Source: Segatella copri
GTDB lineage: Bacteria > Bacteroidota > Bacteroidia > Bacteroidales > Bacteroidaceae
Assembly (NCBI RefSeq): GCF_019249795.2
Contig: NZ_CP156891.1
Coordinates: 124,001-188,000 of the forward strand
Direction: 5' to 3'
DNA length: 64,000 nt
The stretch's first letter is position 1, and each line of letters opens with the position of its first letter. The position numbers were made by a program, and so were the translations under genes. The notes beneath the pieces are model-generated. The model saw only the letters and a list, made by a program, of their open reading frames with translations. It searched no databases and had not been told where the DNA came from. Below, piece after piece: positions 10,701-18,647 of the stretch.

Positions 10701-10850
10701 ATGAATGATTTTGGATATTATGCGCTGGTATTGGTAGTCCTTGTTGTAGGACTGTTTGTCTTAAAGAAGGTGGCTACCTGCATGATTAAAGCAATGGTAG
10801 CTGTTGTTATGATAGCCGTGCTGGCAGTTCTTTACTGGCTCTTCTGTTGA
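10701..10850 (+). CDS. Small hydrophobic membrane protein (49 aa)
   Basis: A 49-codon ORF running from ATG at 10701 to TGA at 10850. The peptide begins MNDFGYYALVLVVLVVG and ends AVVMIAVLAVLYWLFC. Two hydrophobic stretches (about residues 7-20 and 32-48) are separated by a short basic segment with KK and K30, so it probably spans the inner membrane twice with a positive turn. No known family is recognised. The length, clean start and membrane pattern support a real gene. It lies 70 bases after the RluA-type gene, behind the 22-base tandem repeat. Confidence 0.6.
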   Translation: MNDFGYYALVLVVLVVGLFVLKKVATCMIKAMVAVVMIAVLAVLYWLFC

Positions 10851-11024
10851 TAGTAGAGTTGTATGATGATGACGGGATGAGATTTTAGATATTTTTGATT
10901 GGTAAATTGGTTGCGGTTGTCTGGGTGTAAACTTTGGATGGCTGCAACTTTTTTTATATTGATATTTAAAGAGATATAAAGTGATATTTAAAGGTGATAT
11001 TAAATGGTAGGGAGAAATATAAAA
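10851..11024. other. AT-rich stretch without a recognised gene
   Basis: No coding region is supported. The only pattern is a loose repeat of GATATTTAAAG-like words near 10970-11010, ahead of the terminator of the tRNA cluster. Confidence 0.5.
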
Positions 11025-11061
11025 CAAAAAAGAGCATTTCTGTTAAGAAATGCTCTTTTTG
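11025..11061. terminator. Bidirectional terminator at the end of the tRNA cluster
   Basis: AAAAAGAGCATTTCT pairs with AGAAATGCTCTTTTT around a 3-5 base loop, with A and T runs on both sides. On the minus strand it ends the Lys-Arg-Arg-Lys tRNA transcript. On the plus strand it could end the small membrane protein transcript. Confidence 0.85.
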
Positions 11062-11134
11062 TACACCCTTAGGGATTCGAACCCTAGACCCACTGATTAA
11101 GAGTCAGTTGCTCTACCAACTGAGCTAAGGGTGC
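11062..11134 (-). tRNA. tRNA-Lys (CTT)
   Basis: A 73-base cloverleaf with acceptor GCACCCT/AGGGTGT and discriminator A. The anticodon stem ACTGA/TCAGT closes the loop CTCTTAA (anticodon CTT), and the T arm contains GGTTCGAATCC. CCA is not encoded. It is identical to the copy at 11347-11419. Confidence 0.96.
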
Positions 11135-11147
11135 AACTGTTTGTTGG

Positions 11148-11221
11148 TGACTCCGCAAGGATTCAAACCTTGAACCTCTTGATCCGTAGTCAAGTGCTCT
11201 ATTCAGTTGAGCTACGGAGCC
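11148..11221 (-). tRNA. tRNA-Arg (ACG)
   Basis: A 74-base cloverleaf with acceptor GGCTCCG/CGGAGTC, anticodon stem CTTGA/TCAAG and loop CTACGGA (anticodon ACG, A34 presumably edited to inosine). It is identical to the adjacent copy at 11258-11331. Confidence 0.96.
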
Positions 11222-11257
11222 AAAACCGTTTGTTTCAGTGAAGCTTTGATAGGAGAG

Positions 11258-11331
11258 TGACTCCGCAAGGATTCAAACCTTGAACCTCTTGATCCGTAGT
11301 CAAGTGCTCTATTCAGTTGAGCTACGGAGCC
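11258..11331 (-). tRNA. tRNA-Arg (ACG), second copy
   Basis: Same sequence as 11148-11221, with anticodon loop CTACGGA. It is separated from the first copy by a 36-base spacer. Confidence 0.96.
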
Positions 11332-11346
11332 AATTCTTATCTTTTG

Positions 11347-11419
11347 TACACCCTTAGGGATTCGAACCCTAGACCCACTGATTAAGAGTCAGTTGCTCTA
11401 CCAACTGAGCTAAGGGTGC
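11347..11419 (-). tRNA. tRNA-Lys (CTT), first in the transcript
   Basis: Same sequence as 11062-11134. It is the promoter-proximal gene of the four-tRNA minus-strand unit. Confidence 0.96.
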
Positions 11420-11512
11420 AACATTTAAAAGCCTCATTTCTGAATTGCGAGTGCAAAGGTACTACTATTTTTTGATTCCACCAAATTTTTTCGCAACTTT
11501 TTTCGAAAAAAA

Positions 11513-13213
11513 TCAATTTTTCTTCATCTTGAAGGTTCCTAATGTATGTCTATACCCCTTCTTGTTGATGCTTACCACGCGGTAGATACCCTCCTTTAAG
11601 TTTCTAACATCTAGCGTGTTATCTTTTGCATGGAGGTGCAGAATATCGCATCCTTGCAGGGTTTCGACCATCAGAACGTCAAAAACGAGATTTTTTGTGG
11701 TTTCTGCTAGATATACCTTCTTTCCGTCACATTTGAGTAATTTCGCAGCTCCTGTGCTTTGGGCAAAAAGTGGATTTTCTTCCTCTTTTTCTTGGGTCGG
11801 CTGGCTTTCTATGCCATATCCGTCCATTGAAGTTACGGCAACAAACAGATGTTTTGCATCAGAATTTTCTATTTTGAACGAATTTCCTATGATTCGTGCG
11901 GCAACCAGGTTGCGTGCATCGGTGATGTCTACCGGATATTTCTTGCTTGCGTATACATTATTATATATATAAGGGGTTGCGATTTTAGTGCCATCCGTAT
12001 AGTTTGAAGGATTGCTCCAGGAAACTGATACCTTGTTATCGGTGGTGATTACTGATAATTGTTGTGGCTGTTCTGGTTGGTTCTTGCTTGCCCAAGTCAT
12101 CGGCGGAACCAATGATGGGTATGGATTGAAACGTTGGGTAAAGTCGAGGATACCCTGTTTGTTGTCCAGGAGGAACTTGTTTCTGAAGAATGCATATCCC
12201 ATTCCGAGGTTTCGGATATGGTACATTTCTGCCGTCACGTCATTGATGTTCCACTTTCCTTCTTTCGGATCGAGAAAGTAGATGCCCAGTCCTGGAACCA
12301 CAATCTTGCCATGGCTCTGTTCCTGCCAGTCGATGGCAAACGGATAGAAGTGTTCGTTCTTGAAATACATCATAGGGAAGAGCTCGTCCATCAGACCGCT
12401 CTTGAGCCAGCCCTGTGCATCCTGGCAGACCTTCGTGTATGCATTCCAGCCAAAACTTCGGTATCTGCTCAGGTCATCATACTTTCCTACAGGTGAGCAG
12501 CTCATCTTTACCCAAGGTTTTTCAGCCTTCACTGCATCGTGAATCTTTCTTACGATGTTGGTGATATACCGGCGTCCCTGTTCCCGGCTCACTTTAATGT
12601 TCCAGGTTTCAGGGTAACGGATGTAGTCGAGGTGAATACCGTCTACATTATATTTATGTGTAATTTCCCTGCAGATGTTTGCTAGATAATCACCAGTCCG
12701 ACTGTTTTCCGGATCCATGTATCCGTCGGCTCCAATCTTCTTGATGAGTTTCGGCATCTTCTGTCTGAGGGTTTTGCAGCCGAGTGCGTTCCATTTTCCT
12801 ACAGGGATGGTTACCACCCAGGCATGCAGTTCCATACCGCGCTTATGGCATTCGTCGATGGCAAACTGCAGGGCATCATAGCCCGGACTTCTGCCCGGAA
12901 ATCCTGACAGACATCCATCCCAAGGTTCGTATGCCGACGGATAAATCATGGTACCTCTTACGCGGGTCTGTATCAGTACAGTGTTGATTTTAGCTTGCTG
13001 TAACCGGTCCAGTATATCCGTCAGTTCCTTTTTCTGCTTTTCGGCAGAATAAGAAGACTGGGCATAAGAGTGTGGCCAGTCGATACCTCCTATGGTTGTC
13101 AGCCATACAGCTCTTACTTCATGTTTCGGCACCTGGTTATTGAACACGATACTCTGGGCTTTTGCGGCCAAAACAGAGCATAAAACGATAAAAAATATCT
13201 TAAATCTCTTCAT
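11513..13213 (-). CDS. Family-10-like glycoside hydrolase (DUF187/GHL10), secreted
   Basis: 566 residues from MKRFKIFF, with a signal peptide ending near AKAQS. An upstream in-frame TTG is rejected because the ATG directly precedes the signal peptide and follows the promoter. The catalytic (beta/alpha)8 region has EVRAVWLTTIGGIDWPHSYA, then LQQAKINTVLIQTRVRGTM, ELHAWVVTIPVGKWN, GIHLDYIRYPETW and MYFKNEHFYPFAIDW, all typical of the YngK/GHL10 group. A fibronectin-III-like segment (about 390-480) and a small C-terminal beta domain follow. It is probably periplasmic or surface-located; the glycan substrate is unknown. Confidence 0.88.
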   Translation of the reverse strand: MKRFKIFFIVLCSVLAAKAQSIVFNNQVPKHEVRAVWLTTIGGIDWPHSYAQSSYSAEKQKKELTDILDRLQQAKINTVLIQTRVRGTMIYPSAYEPWDGCLSGFPGRSPGYDALQFAIDECHKRGMELHAWVVTIPVGKWNALGCKTLRQKMPKLIKKIGADGYMDPENSRTGDYLANICREITHKYNVDGIHLDYIRYPETWNIKVSREQGRRYITNIVRKIHDAVKAEKPWVKMSCSPVGKYDDLSRYRSFGWNAYTKVCQDAQGWLKSGLMDELFPMMYFKNEHFYPFAIDWQEQSHGKIVVPGLGIYFLDPKEGKWNINDVTAEMYHIRNLGMGYAFFRNKFLLDNKQGILDFTQRFNPYPSLVPPMTWASKNQPEQPQQLSVITTDNKVSVSWSNPSNYTDGTKIATPYIYNNVYASKKYPVDITDARNLVAARIIGNSFKIENSDAKHLFVAVTSMDGYGIESQPTQEKEEENPLFAQSTGAAKLLKCDGKKVYLAETTKNLVFDVLMVETLQGCDILHLHAKDNTLDVRNLKEGIYRVVSINKKGYRHTLGTFKMKKN

Positions 13214-13231
13214 AATCTTACAATTTGGCAA

Positions 13232-13279
13232 CAAAGATACCAATATTTTTTTTTATTTCAAATAAAAATATTACTTTTG
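13232..13279. promoter_or_regulatory. Divergent promoters
   Basis: On the minus strand TATCTTTG (13232-13239) faces the glycoside hydrolase gene, with its start codon about 19 bases away. On the plus strand TACTTTTG (13272-13279) faces the cstA-like gene. The two boxes are back to back, so the genes could share regulation. Confidence 0.7.
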
Positions 13280-13348
13280 CGGTTGAAATATTAAAATAAA
13301 GTGCATTTTGCACCGAAAAGAGAGAAAATTTTAAGCAATAAAAGAAAA

Positions 13349-14881
13349 ATGGTCAGTTTCGTTATTAGTTTGGTTGCCCTTGTATTGGGTTACCTTCTTT
13401 ATGGAAAGTTTGTGGCGCATGTGTTCGGTCCTGATGACCGCCCTACGCCTGCAGTGACCAAAGCCGATGGGGTCGACTTTATGGTACTGCCTAGTTGGAA
13501 GATCTTCATGATTCAGTTCCTCAACATTGCAGGAACGGGTCCTATCTTCGGTGCCATTATGGGTGCCTGGTACGGACCGGTGGCTTATCTGTGGATTATC
13601 TTCGGGTGTATCTTCGCAGGAGCCATGCATGATTACATGAGCGGTATGCTCAGTATCCGTAACGGTGGAGCTGGTTTGCCGGAATTGGTAGGTAAGTATT
13701 TGGGTGGACGCACCAAGAAAGTGATGTTGGTCTTTTCGGTACTTTTGCTGATGATGGTGGGAGCTGTGTTTGTATACAGTCCGGCTATCATCATGAGTGG
13801 CATTTGTAATACGGATGCATTCTGGGGCAGCCAGATGTTTTGGATTGTGGTGATTTTCGTTTATTACGTCATTGCTACATTACTGCCTATCGATAAGGTT
13901 ATCGGAAAGATTTATCCGCTCTTTGCCTTCTCGCTTCTCTTTATGGCGGGTGCTCTGATGATAGTTCTCTTTGTGAAGTGGCCTTCATTGCCTGAACTCT
14001 GGAGCAATTTGCAGAGTTGCAATCTCAATGAGAATCCGGCTTGGTTGGGAACGGAGTCTTTTGTACAGAAGAGTCCGATTTTCCCTTGCCTCTTTATCAC
14101 GATAGCCTGTGGTGCCATCAGTGGTTTCCATGCTACGCAGAGTCCGCTCATGGCCCGATGCATGAAGAATGAGAAGATGGGACGCCCTATTTTCTATGGT
14201 GCCATGATTACAGAAGGTGTTGTTGCCTTGATATGGGCTACGGTTTCCATGTATTTCTTCTACTATGGTGGATGGCGTGAATGCGTAAGTCCTGAGGCGG
14301 CTCAGCAGTTTATTGCTCAGTTTGATGGCGGCAAGTCGCTTATCCAGAACTTCGATGCGCCTACCGTTGTTAAGATAGTATGTTCCAGCTGGTTGGGTGT
14401 GGCTGGTGGAATCCTGGCTCTGCTGGGTGTTGTTGCAGCGCCTATTACCAGTGGCGATACGGCTTTGAGAAGTGCCCGTCTGATTATCGCTGAGTTTATC
14501 GGTTTGGAGCAGCGCTCAATGCGCAAGCGTCTTTATATCTGCGCTCCGTTGTTTGCTCTTACGGTGGGCATTCTGGTTTGGCAGATGGAGAATCCTGATG
14601 GTTTCAATATCATCTGGCAGTATTTCGGCTGGGCTAACCAGACGCTTTCTGTGTTCACTCTCTGGACATTGACGGTTTATCTGGTACAGCAGAAGAAGCC
14701 TTTTGTGATGACGCTGGTTCCTGCCTTGTTTATGACCGTGATATGTTCAACCTTCCTGCTCATTTCGCCAACAGCTTTGGCTTTGGGTGAGAGCTTGGCT
14801 TATACGGGCAGTGTCATCATTCTGGTGATTGCCTTGGTATGGTTCCTGGGTTGGTATCGCAGTTATCAGAAGAAACAATAG
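13349..14881 (+). CDS. Carbon starvation CstA-family transporter
   Basis: 510 residues from MVSFVISLVAL. An earlier in-frame ATG would put a basic 16-residue tail before the first helix. The protein has many hydrophobic helices and the CstA family landmarks: FLNIAGTGPIFGAIMGAWYGP near 55, GAMHDYMSGMLSIRNGG near 93, and GFHATQSPLMARCMKNE and GDTALRSARLIIAEF further on. It is known to import peptides or pyruvate under nutrient limitation. It is shorter than E. coli CstA (about 700 residues), as in the compact Bacteroidota forms. Substrate unresolved. Confidence 0.9.
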   Translation: MVSFVISLVALVLGYLLYGKFVAHVFGPDDRPTPAVTKADGVDFMVLPSWKIFMIQFLNIAGTGPIFGAIMGAWYGPVAYLWIIFGCIFAGAMHDYMSGMLSIRNGGAGLPELVGKYLGGRTKKVMLVFSVLLLMMVGAVFVYSPAIIMSGICNTDAFWGSQMFWIVVIFVYYVIATLLPIDKVIGKIYPLFAFSLLFMAGALMIVLFVKWPSLPELWSNLQSCNLNENPAWLGTESFVQKSPIFPCLFITIACGAISGFHATQSPLMARCMKNEKMGRPIFYGAMITEGVVALIWATVSMYFFYYGGWRECVSPEAAQQFIAQFDGGKSLIQNFDAPTVVKIVCSSWLGVAGGILALLGVVAAPITSGDTALRSARLIIAEFIGLEQRSMRKRLYICAPLFALTVGILVWQMENPDGFNIIWQYFGWANQTLSVFTLWTLTVYLVQQKKPFVMTLVPALFMTVICSTFLLISPTALALGESLAYTGSVIILVIALVWFLGWYRSYQKKQ

Positions 14882-14928
14882 ATTTATATATAAGTATTAA
14901 TCAATATACGTAAATTTATATGATACGA

Positions 14929-15411
14929 ATGAAAAAAATAGCTATTGCAGCATTGGCACTTGTCGTTTCGACAGCTGCCCATGCTCAGTTTGAAAGTGGA
15001 AAACAGTATATAGGTGCGTCGATGACGGGCTTAAACTTGAGTTATAATGGCTCTCAGGACCTCAATCTCGGTATTCAGGCTAAGGCAGGATACTTCGTAG
15101 AAGACGACTGGATGCTGTTGGGGCAGGTAGAATATAATCATTCTGGTCTTGAAGGCGTGAAGGATTATTTCTCTGTCGGTGCCCAGGCACGTTATTATAT
15201 CGAGCAGAATGGTCTGTATCTGGGTGGCGGCGTAAAGTTGGCTCATTCAGGAGGTTATAATGATTTCATGCCAGGGGTAGAGGTAGGTTATGCTTTCTTC
15301 CTCGGCAAGTCGGTTACCCTCGAGCCAGCTATCTACTACGATCAGAGTTTCAAGAAGCATGTAGATTATTCTACCGTAGGTTTGAAACTGGGTATTGGTA
15401 TTTATCTCTAA
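14929..15411 (+). CDS. Outer membrane beta-barrel protein (OmpA/porin-like fold)
   Basis: About 160 residues from MKKIAIAALALV; an ATG three codons upstream at 14920 is also possible. The signal peptide is cleaved after AAHA. The mature part alternates polar and hydrophobic residues in strands, such as YIGASMTGLNLSYNG, QAKAGYFVEDDWMLLGQVEY and FSVGAQARYYIEQNGLYLGG, and ends in an aromatic/hydrophobic strand, LKLGIGIYL, as expected for a small eight-stranded barrel. No specific function is visible. It lies between cstA and recR, 10 bases before recR. Confidence 0.8.
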   Translation: MKKIAIAALALVVSTAAHAQFESGKQYIGASMTGLNLSYNGSQDLNLGIQAKAGYFVEDDWMLLGQVEYNHSGLEGVKDYFSVGAQARYYIEQNGLYLGGGVKLAHSGGYNDFMPGVEVGYAFFLGKSVTLEPAIYYDQSFKKHVDYSTVGLKLGIGIYL

Positions 15412-15420
15412 ACTGCTAAG

Positions 15421-16032
15421 ATGCAGCAACAGTTTTCTTCGACTTTGTTGGAAAAGGCAGTGGCGGAGTTTTCTAAATTGCCAGGTATAGGGCGCAAAAC
15501 AGCTTTGCGCCTTGTACTTTTTATGCTCAAGCGTAAGAGTGAGGATGTGGAACTCTTTGCTGATACCATTTCCAGGATGCGGCGTGAAGTGAAATACTGC
15601 AGAGTTTGTCATAATATCAGCGATACTGATGTCTGTCCGATCTGTTCTGATTCCCGGCGCGATGCTTCTACCATCTGTGTTGTCGAGAATGTGCAGGATG
15701 TACTGGCGATAGAAAACACGCAGCAGTTTCACGGACTCTATCATGTCTTGGGCGGCATCATTTCGCCGATGGATGGTATTGGTCCTTCGGATATAGAGAT
15801 AGAATCGCTGGTTCAGCGTGTGGCTGAAGGTGGGGTGAAGGAGGTGATTTTTGCTCTCAGCAGTACGATGGAGGGTGATACTACCAACTTCTATATCTCC
15901 CGTAAACTTGCTGATTATCCTGTTAAACTCTCTGTTATCGCCCGTGGTATCTCAGTGGGTGATGAATTGGAGTATACAGATGAGGTTACCCTCGGACGGA
16001 GTATTCTGAACAGAACTCCATTTGGACAATAA
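15421..16032 (+). CDS. recR: Recombination mediator RecR
   Basis: A 203-residue RecFOR-pathway protein that loads RecA at gaps. It has an N-terminal helix-hairpin-helix ([20 protein letters not shown]), a four-cysteine zinc finger ([18 protein letters not shown]) near 60-80, a Toprim domain starting [14 protein letters not shown], and the C-terminal Walker-like segment ending [13 protein letters not shown]. Length is exactly typical. It is followed within 14 bases by a small membrane protein. Confidence 0.97.
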   Translation: MQQQFSSTLLEKAVAEFSKLPGIGRKTALRLVLFMLKRKSEDVELFADTISRMRREVKYCRVCHNISDTDVCPICSDSRRDASTICVVENVQDVLAIENTQQFHGLYHVLGGIISPMDGIGPSDIEIESLVQRVAEGGVKEVIFALSSTMEGDTTNFYISRKLADYPVKLSVIARGISVGDELEYTDEVTLGRSILNRTPFGQ

Positions 16033-16046
16033 CAAAAGACAACAAA

Positions 16047-16481
16047 ATGAAAATCAAACAAGTACAACGAATATTGATGATCAATTTTCTCTTTGTCCTG
16101 TTGGTAGGATTCCTGCTGGTCTTGCTCTATGAGACAGAAATTCTGGAACCTACTAATCTGGCAGGTGATGTCACGTTGGTCTATGTGATTACCGTAGCGA
16201 TGGAGTTTCTTACCATTGCCGTTATTCCTTTGGCGCTCAAACTCTTCAGTTTCAAGGCCATTCACCGTCAGTTGGTAACCCGTAAGGGAGATGCACTTCT
16301 TCCTCTGGGCACTGCCCGTCTGAATATGCTCTGCTTGCCAATGCTGATCAATACGTTTATGTATTATCAGACGATGGCGCCTGCTTTTGGATATATGGCT
16401 ATCATCCTTTTTCTCTGTCTCTTCTTTGTTTATCCTTCTGTCGGAAGATGTGAAGAAGAAACAACAGAGGCGGAAGGTTAA
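16047..16481 (+). CDS. Small integral membrane protein, unknown function
   Basis: 144 residues with four predicted membrane helices (about 12-30, 42-65, 90-112, 113-132) and an acidic C-terminal tail (CEEETTEAEG). No catalytic motif is recognised. It starts 14 bases after recR and ends about 30 bases before the glycosyltransferase, so it is likely co-transcribed with both. Confidence 0.75.
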   Translation: MKIKQVQRILMINFLFVLLVGFLLVLLYETEILEPTNLAGDVTLVYVITVAMEFLTIAVIPLALKLFSFKAIHRQLVTRKGDALLPLGTARLNMLCLPMLINTFMYYQTMAPAFGYMAIILFLCLFFVYPSVGRCEEETTEAEG

Positions 16482-16511
16482 ACTCTCAGTATCTAATATT
16501 TGATATTCGAT

Positions 16512-17624
16512 ATGAAACTCAGTGTTGTCATAGTAAGCTATAATGTGAAGTACTATCTTGCCCAGTGTCTGCGTTCGGTAGAGAAAGCTATCGGCGTGTT
16601 GGAGTGTGGGCAGCTGGGTGATGCAAGTGGCGATACGGCAGAGATTATCGTGGTTGATAATCATTCTCAGGATGGAACGGTGGAATATCTCGAACATTGT
16701 TTCCCGGCTTCCCGATATCCTAATCTCCATGTTGTAGCCTGTACGCATAATAACGGATTTGCCCGTGCCAACAATCTTGCTATCCGCAAGAGCGAGAGTG
16801 ATTTGGTTCTTTTGCTGAATCCGGATACCATTATCGGTGAGCATGTTCTCAAGGATGCTGTCAGTTTTATGCATTCTCATCCTGATGCCGGTGCTCTGGG
16901 TGTAAGGATGTTGGGAGCCAATGGCAAACCAGCTCCTGAGAGTAGGAGAGGATTGCCTTCTCCGATGGTGGCTTTCTATAAGATGATGGGGTTGTGCAGC
17001 CGTTTTCCTCAGCATCGCAGTTTCGGTCATTATTACATGGGTTATCTTCCATGGGATAAGCCGGCAAAGATAGAGGTTGTGAGCGGTGCTTTCTGTATGA
17101 TTCGTCGTGAAGCCTTGCTGAAGGTGGGGTTGCTGGATGAGGATTTCTTCATGTATGGCGAGGATATTGATCTTTCTTACCGTATCTTGAAGGGTGGTTA
17201 TCAGAACTATTATCTGCCTGTAGATATCCTGCATTACAAAGGTGAAAGTACTCAGAAGTCGAGCTTCCGCTATGTTCATGTGTTTTATGAGGCGATGCTT
17301 ATCTTCTTCCGTAAACATTATTCGGGTATGTCGCATCTCTTGAGTATTCCTGTCAAATTTGCCATCTATGCCCGTGCCTCTGTAGCCTTTACGCAGATGA
17401 TGACTGCGAAAATCAGAAAGAGTCTGGGATTCTTTTCTCCTTCTCATGTCGACCTGTCAAACCAGGTATTGTTTGATGCTGACGAGATGAGCTATGAAGA
17501 GATGCTGCATCAGCTTGCGCAGCGGTCTGACGAGAATATCAAACTGGCTACCTATACGAAGGTCATCGGTAAGGTGATTACGGATAGGGAGGTGATGGAT
17601 AAGGATGAATTTGGTTATTTATAA
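16512..17624 (+). CDS. Glycosyltransferase family 2 (rhamnosyl/WbbL-like)
   Basis: 370 residues from ATG at 16512; an upstream TTG is rejected as unlikely. The GT-A fold shows LSVVIVSYNVKYYLAQCLRS at the start, VDNHSQDGTVEYL near 60, the metal-binding LLLNPDTII near 110, SGAFCMIRREALLKVGLLDEDFFMYGEDIDLSYR near 200-230, and LHYKGESTQKSS. The pattern matches WbbL-type rhamnosyltransferases that build surface polysaccharides from nucleotide sugars at the membrane. The acceptor is unknown. Confidence 0.9.
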   Translation: MKLSVVIVSYNVKYYLAQCLRSVEKAIGVLECGQLGDASGDTAEIIVVDNHSQDGTVEYLEHCFPASRYPNLHVVACTHNNGFARANNLAIRKSESDLVLLLNPDTIIGEHVLKDAVSFMHSHPDAGALGVRMLGANGKPAPESRRGLPSPMVAFYKMMGLCSRFPQHRSFGHYYMGYLPWDKPAKIEVVSGAFCMIRREALLKVGLLDEDFFMYGEDIDLSYRILKGGYQNYYLPVDILHYKGESTQKSSFRYVHVFYEAMLIFFRKHYSGMSHLLSIPVKFAIYARASVAFTQMMTAKIRKSLGFFSPSHVDLSNQVLFDADEMSYEEMLHQLAQRSDENIKLATYTKVIGKVITDREVMDKDEFGYL

Positions 17625-17682
17625 GGATAGATTTATTTCTATATTATAAGGTACGCGCGTACATTATTAATAAGTGTAGTTT

Positions 17683-18192
17683 ATGAAAGAACCGAATATT
17701 CGATTACGTGCTTTAGAGTTGGAAGATCTTGATTTTCTCTACCAGATAGAGAATGATGATCGGCTTTGGGAACTGGGTGTTTCCAATGTTCCATATTCGC
17801 GCCGGGTGCTGCTCGACTATATAACCAGTGCTTCGGCAGATATTTATGTAGACAATCAGGTGCGCCTGATAGTAGAGAATGAGCAGAATGAGCAGGTGGG
17901 CATCCTGGATCTTACAGATTTTGATCCCCGTCATCACCGTGCCGAACTCGGAATTGTCATCAAAAAGGAGTTTCAGGGGCAGGGTTACGCGAAGGCTTCT
18001 GTGTCACGCTTGTTGCAATATGCTCGGAATGTACTTCATCTTCAGCAGATTTATGCTATTGTAGGTATCAGAAACCAAAAAGCGGCTAAAATGCTGCAAT
18101 CTGTTGGATTTGAGGGGAATAATGTCCTGAAACAATGGCTTTGTAGCCAAGTTGGATATGAGGATGCGATGTTTTTTCAATATTTTCTGTAA
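17683..18192 (+). CDS. GNAT-family N-acetyltransferase
   Basis: A 169-residue RimJ/SpeG-like acetyltransferase using acetyl-CoA. It begins IRLRALELEDLDFLYQIEND. The acetyl-CoA loop is in ELGIVIKKEFQGQGYAKASV (Q/RxxGxG/A type, about 92-111), followed by IYAIVGIRNQKAAKMLQSVG near 130-150. The substrate could be a polyamine, protein N terminus or antibiotic; nothing nearby decides it. It lies just upstream of the tRNA-Asp cluster. Confidence 0.88.
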   Translation: MKEPNIRLRALELEDLDFLYQIENDDRLWELGVSNVPYSRRVLLDYITSASADIYVDNQVRLIVENEQNEQVGILDLTDFDPRHHRAELGIVIKKEFQGQGYAKASVSRLLQYARNVLHLQQIYAIVGIRNQKAAKMLQSVGFEGNNVLKQWLCSQVGYEDAMFFQYFL

Positions 18193-18209
18193 AAAAGTTG
18201 CATAAAAAT

Positions 18210-18240
18210 TTGGTAGAACCAAAAAAAAGTAGTACCTTTG
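18210..18240 (+). promoter_or_regulatory. Promoter of the tRNA-Asp cluster
   Basis: TTG at 18210-18212 and TACCTTTG at 18233-18240, 20 bases apart, are a full consensus match. The first tRNA begins about 50 bases downstream. Confidence 0.8.
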
Positions 18241-18291
18241 CACTCGCAAATGAAAAATGAGTGCTAAGACATTCAATTTGATTTCATGTTT

Positions 18292-18365
18292 GGTGCGTTA
18301 GTTCAGTTGGTTAGAATGCCTGCCTGTCACGCAGGAGGTCACGAGTTCGAGTCTCGTACGCACCG
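18292..18365 (+). tRNA. tRNA-Asp (GTC), copy 1
   Basis: A 74-base cloverleaf with acceptor GGTGCGT/ACGCACC and discriminator G, anticodon loop CTGTCAC between CCTGC/GCAGG, and T loop GTTCGAGTC. CCA is not encoded. Confidence 0.97.
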
Positions 18366-18400
18366 CTCAAAATCATCTTACAGGTTTGCCAAAATAGTTT

Positions 18401-18474
18401 GGTGCGTTAGTTCAGTTGGTTAGAATGCCTGCCTGTCACGCAGGAGGTCACGAGTTCGAGTCTCGTACGCACCG
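18401..18474 (+). tRNA. tRNA-Asp (GTC), copy 2
   Basis: Identical to copy 1, with a 35-base unrelated spacer between them. Confidence 0.97.
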
Positions 18475-18515
18475 CTAATTTCATTTGAACATTTCAACTC
18501 CTCCATAATAATAAT

Positions 18516-18589
18516 GGTGCGTTAGTTCAGTTGGTTAGAATGCCTGCCTGTCACGCAGGAGGTCACGAGTTCGAGTCTCGTACGCACCG
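18516..18589 (+). tRNA. tRNA-Asp (GTC), copy 3
   Basis: Identical to copies 1 and 2. A terminator hairpin follows directly. Confidence 0.97.
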
Positions 18590-18591
18590 CA

Positions 18592-18623
18592 GAAACCTTC
18601 GAGAGTGATCTCGGAGGTTTTTT
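18592..18623 (+). terminator. Terminator of the tRNA-Asp cluster
   Basis: AAACCTTCGAGA pairs with TCTCGGAGGTTT around GTGA and runs into TTTTTTG. It lies just after the third tRNA-Asp. Confidence 0.85.
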
Positions 18624-18647
18624 GTTTTTATGTAAATCTAAGAGAAT

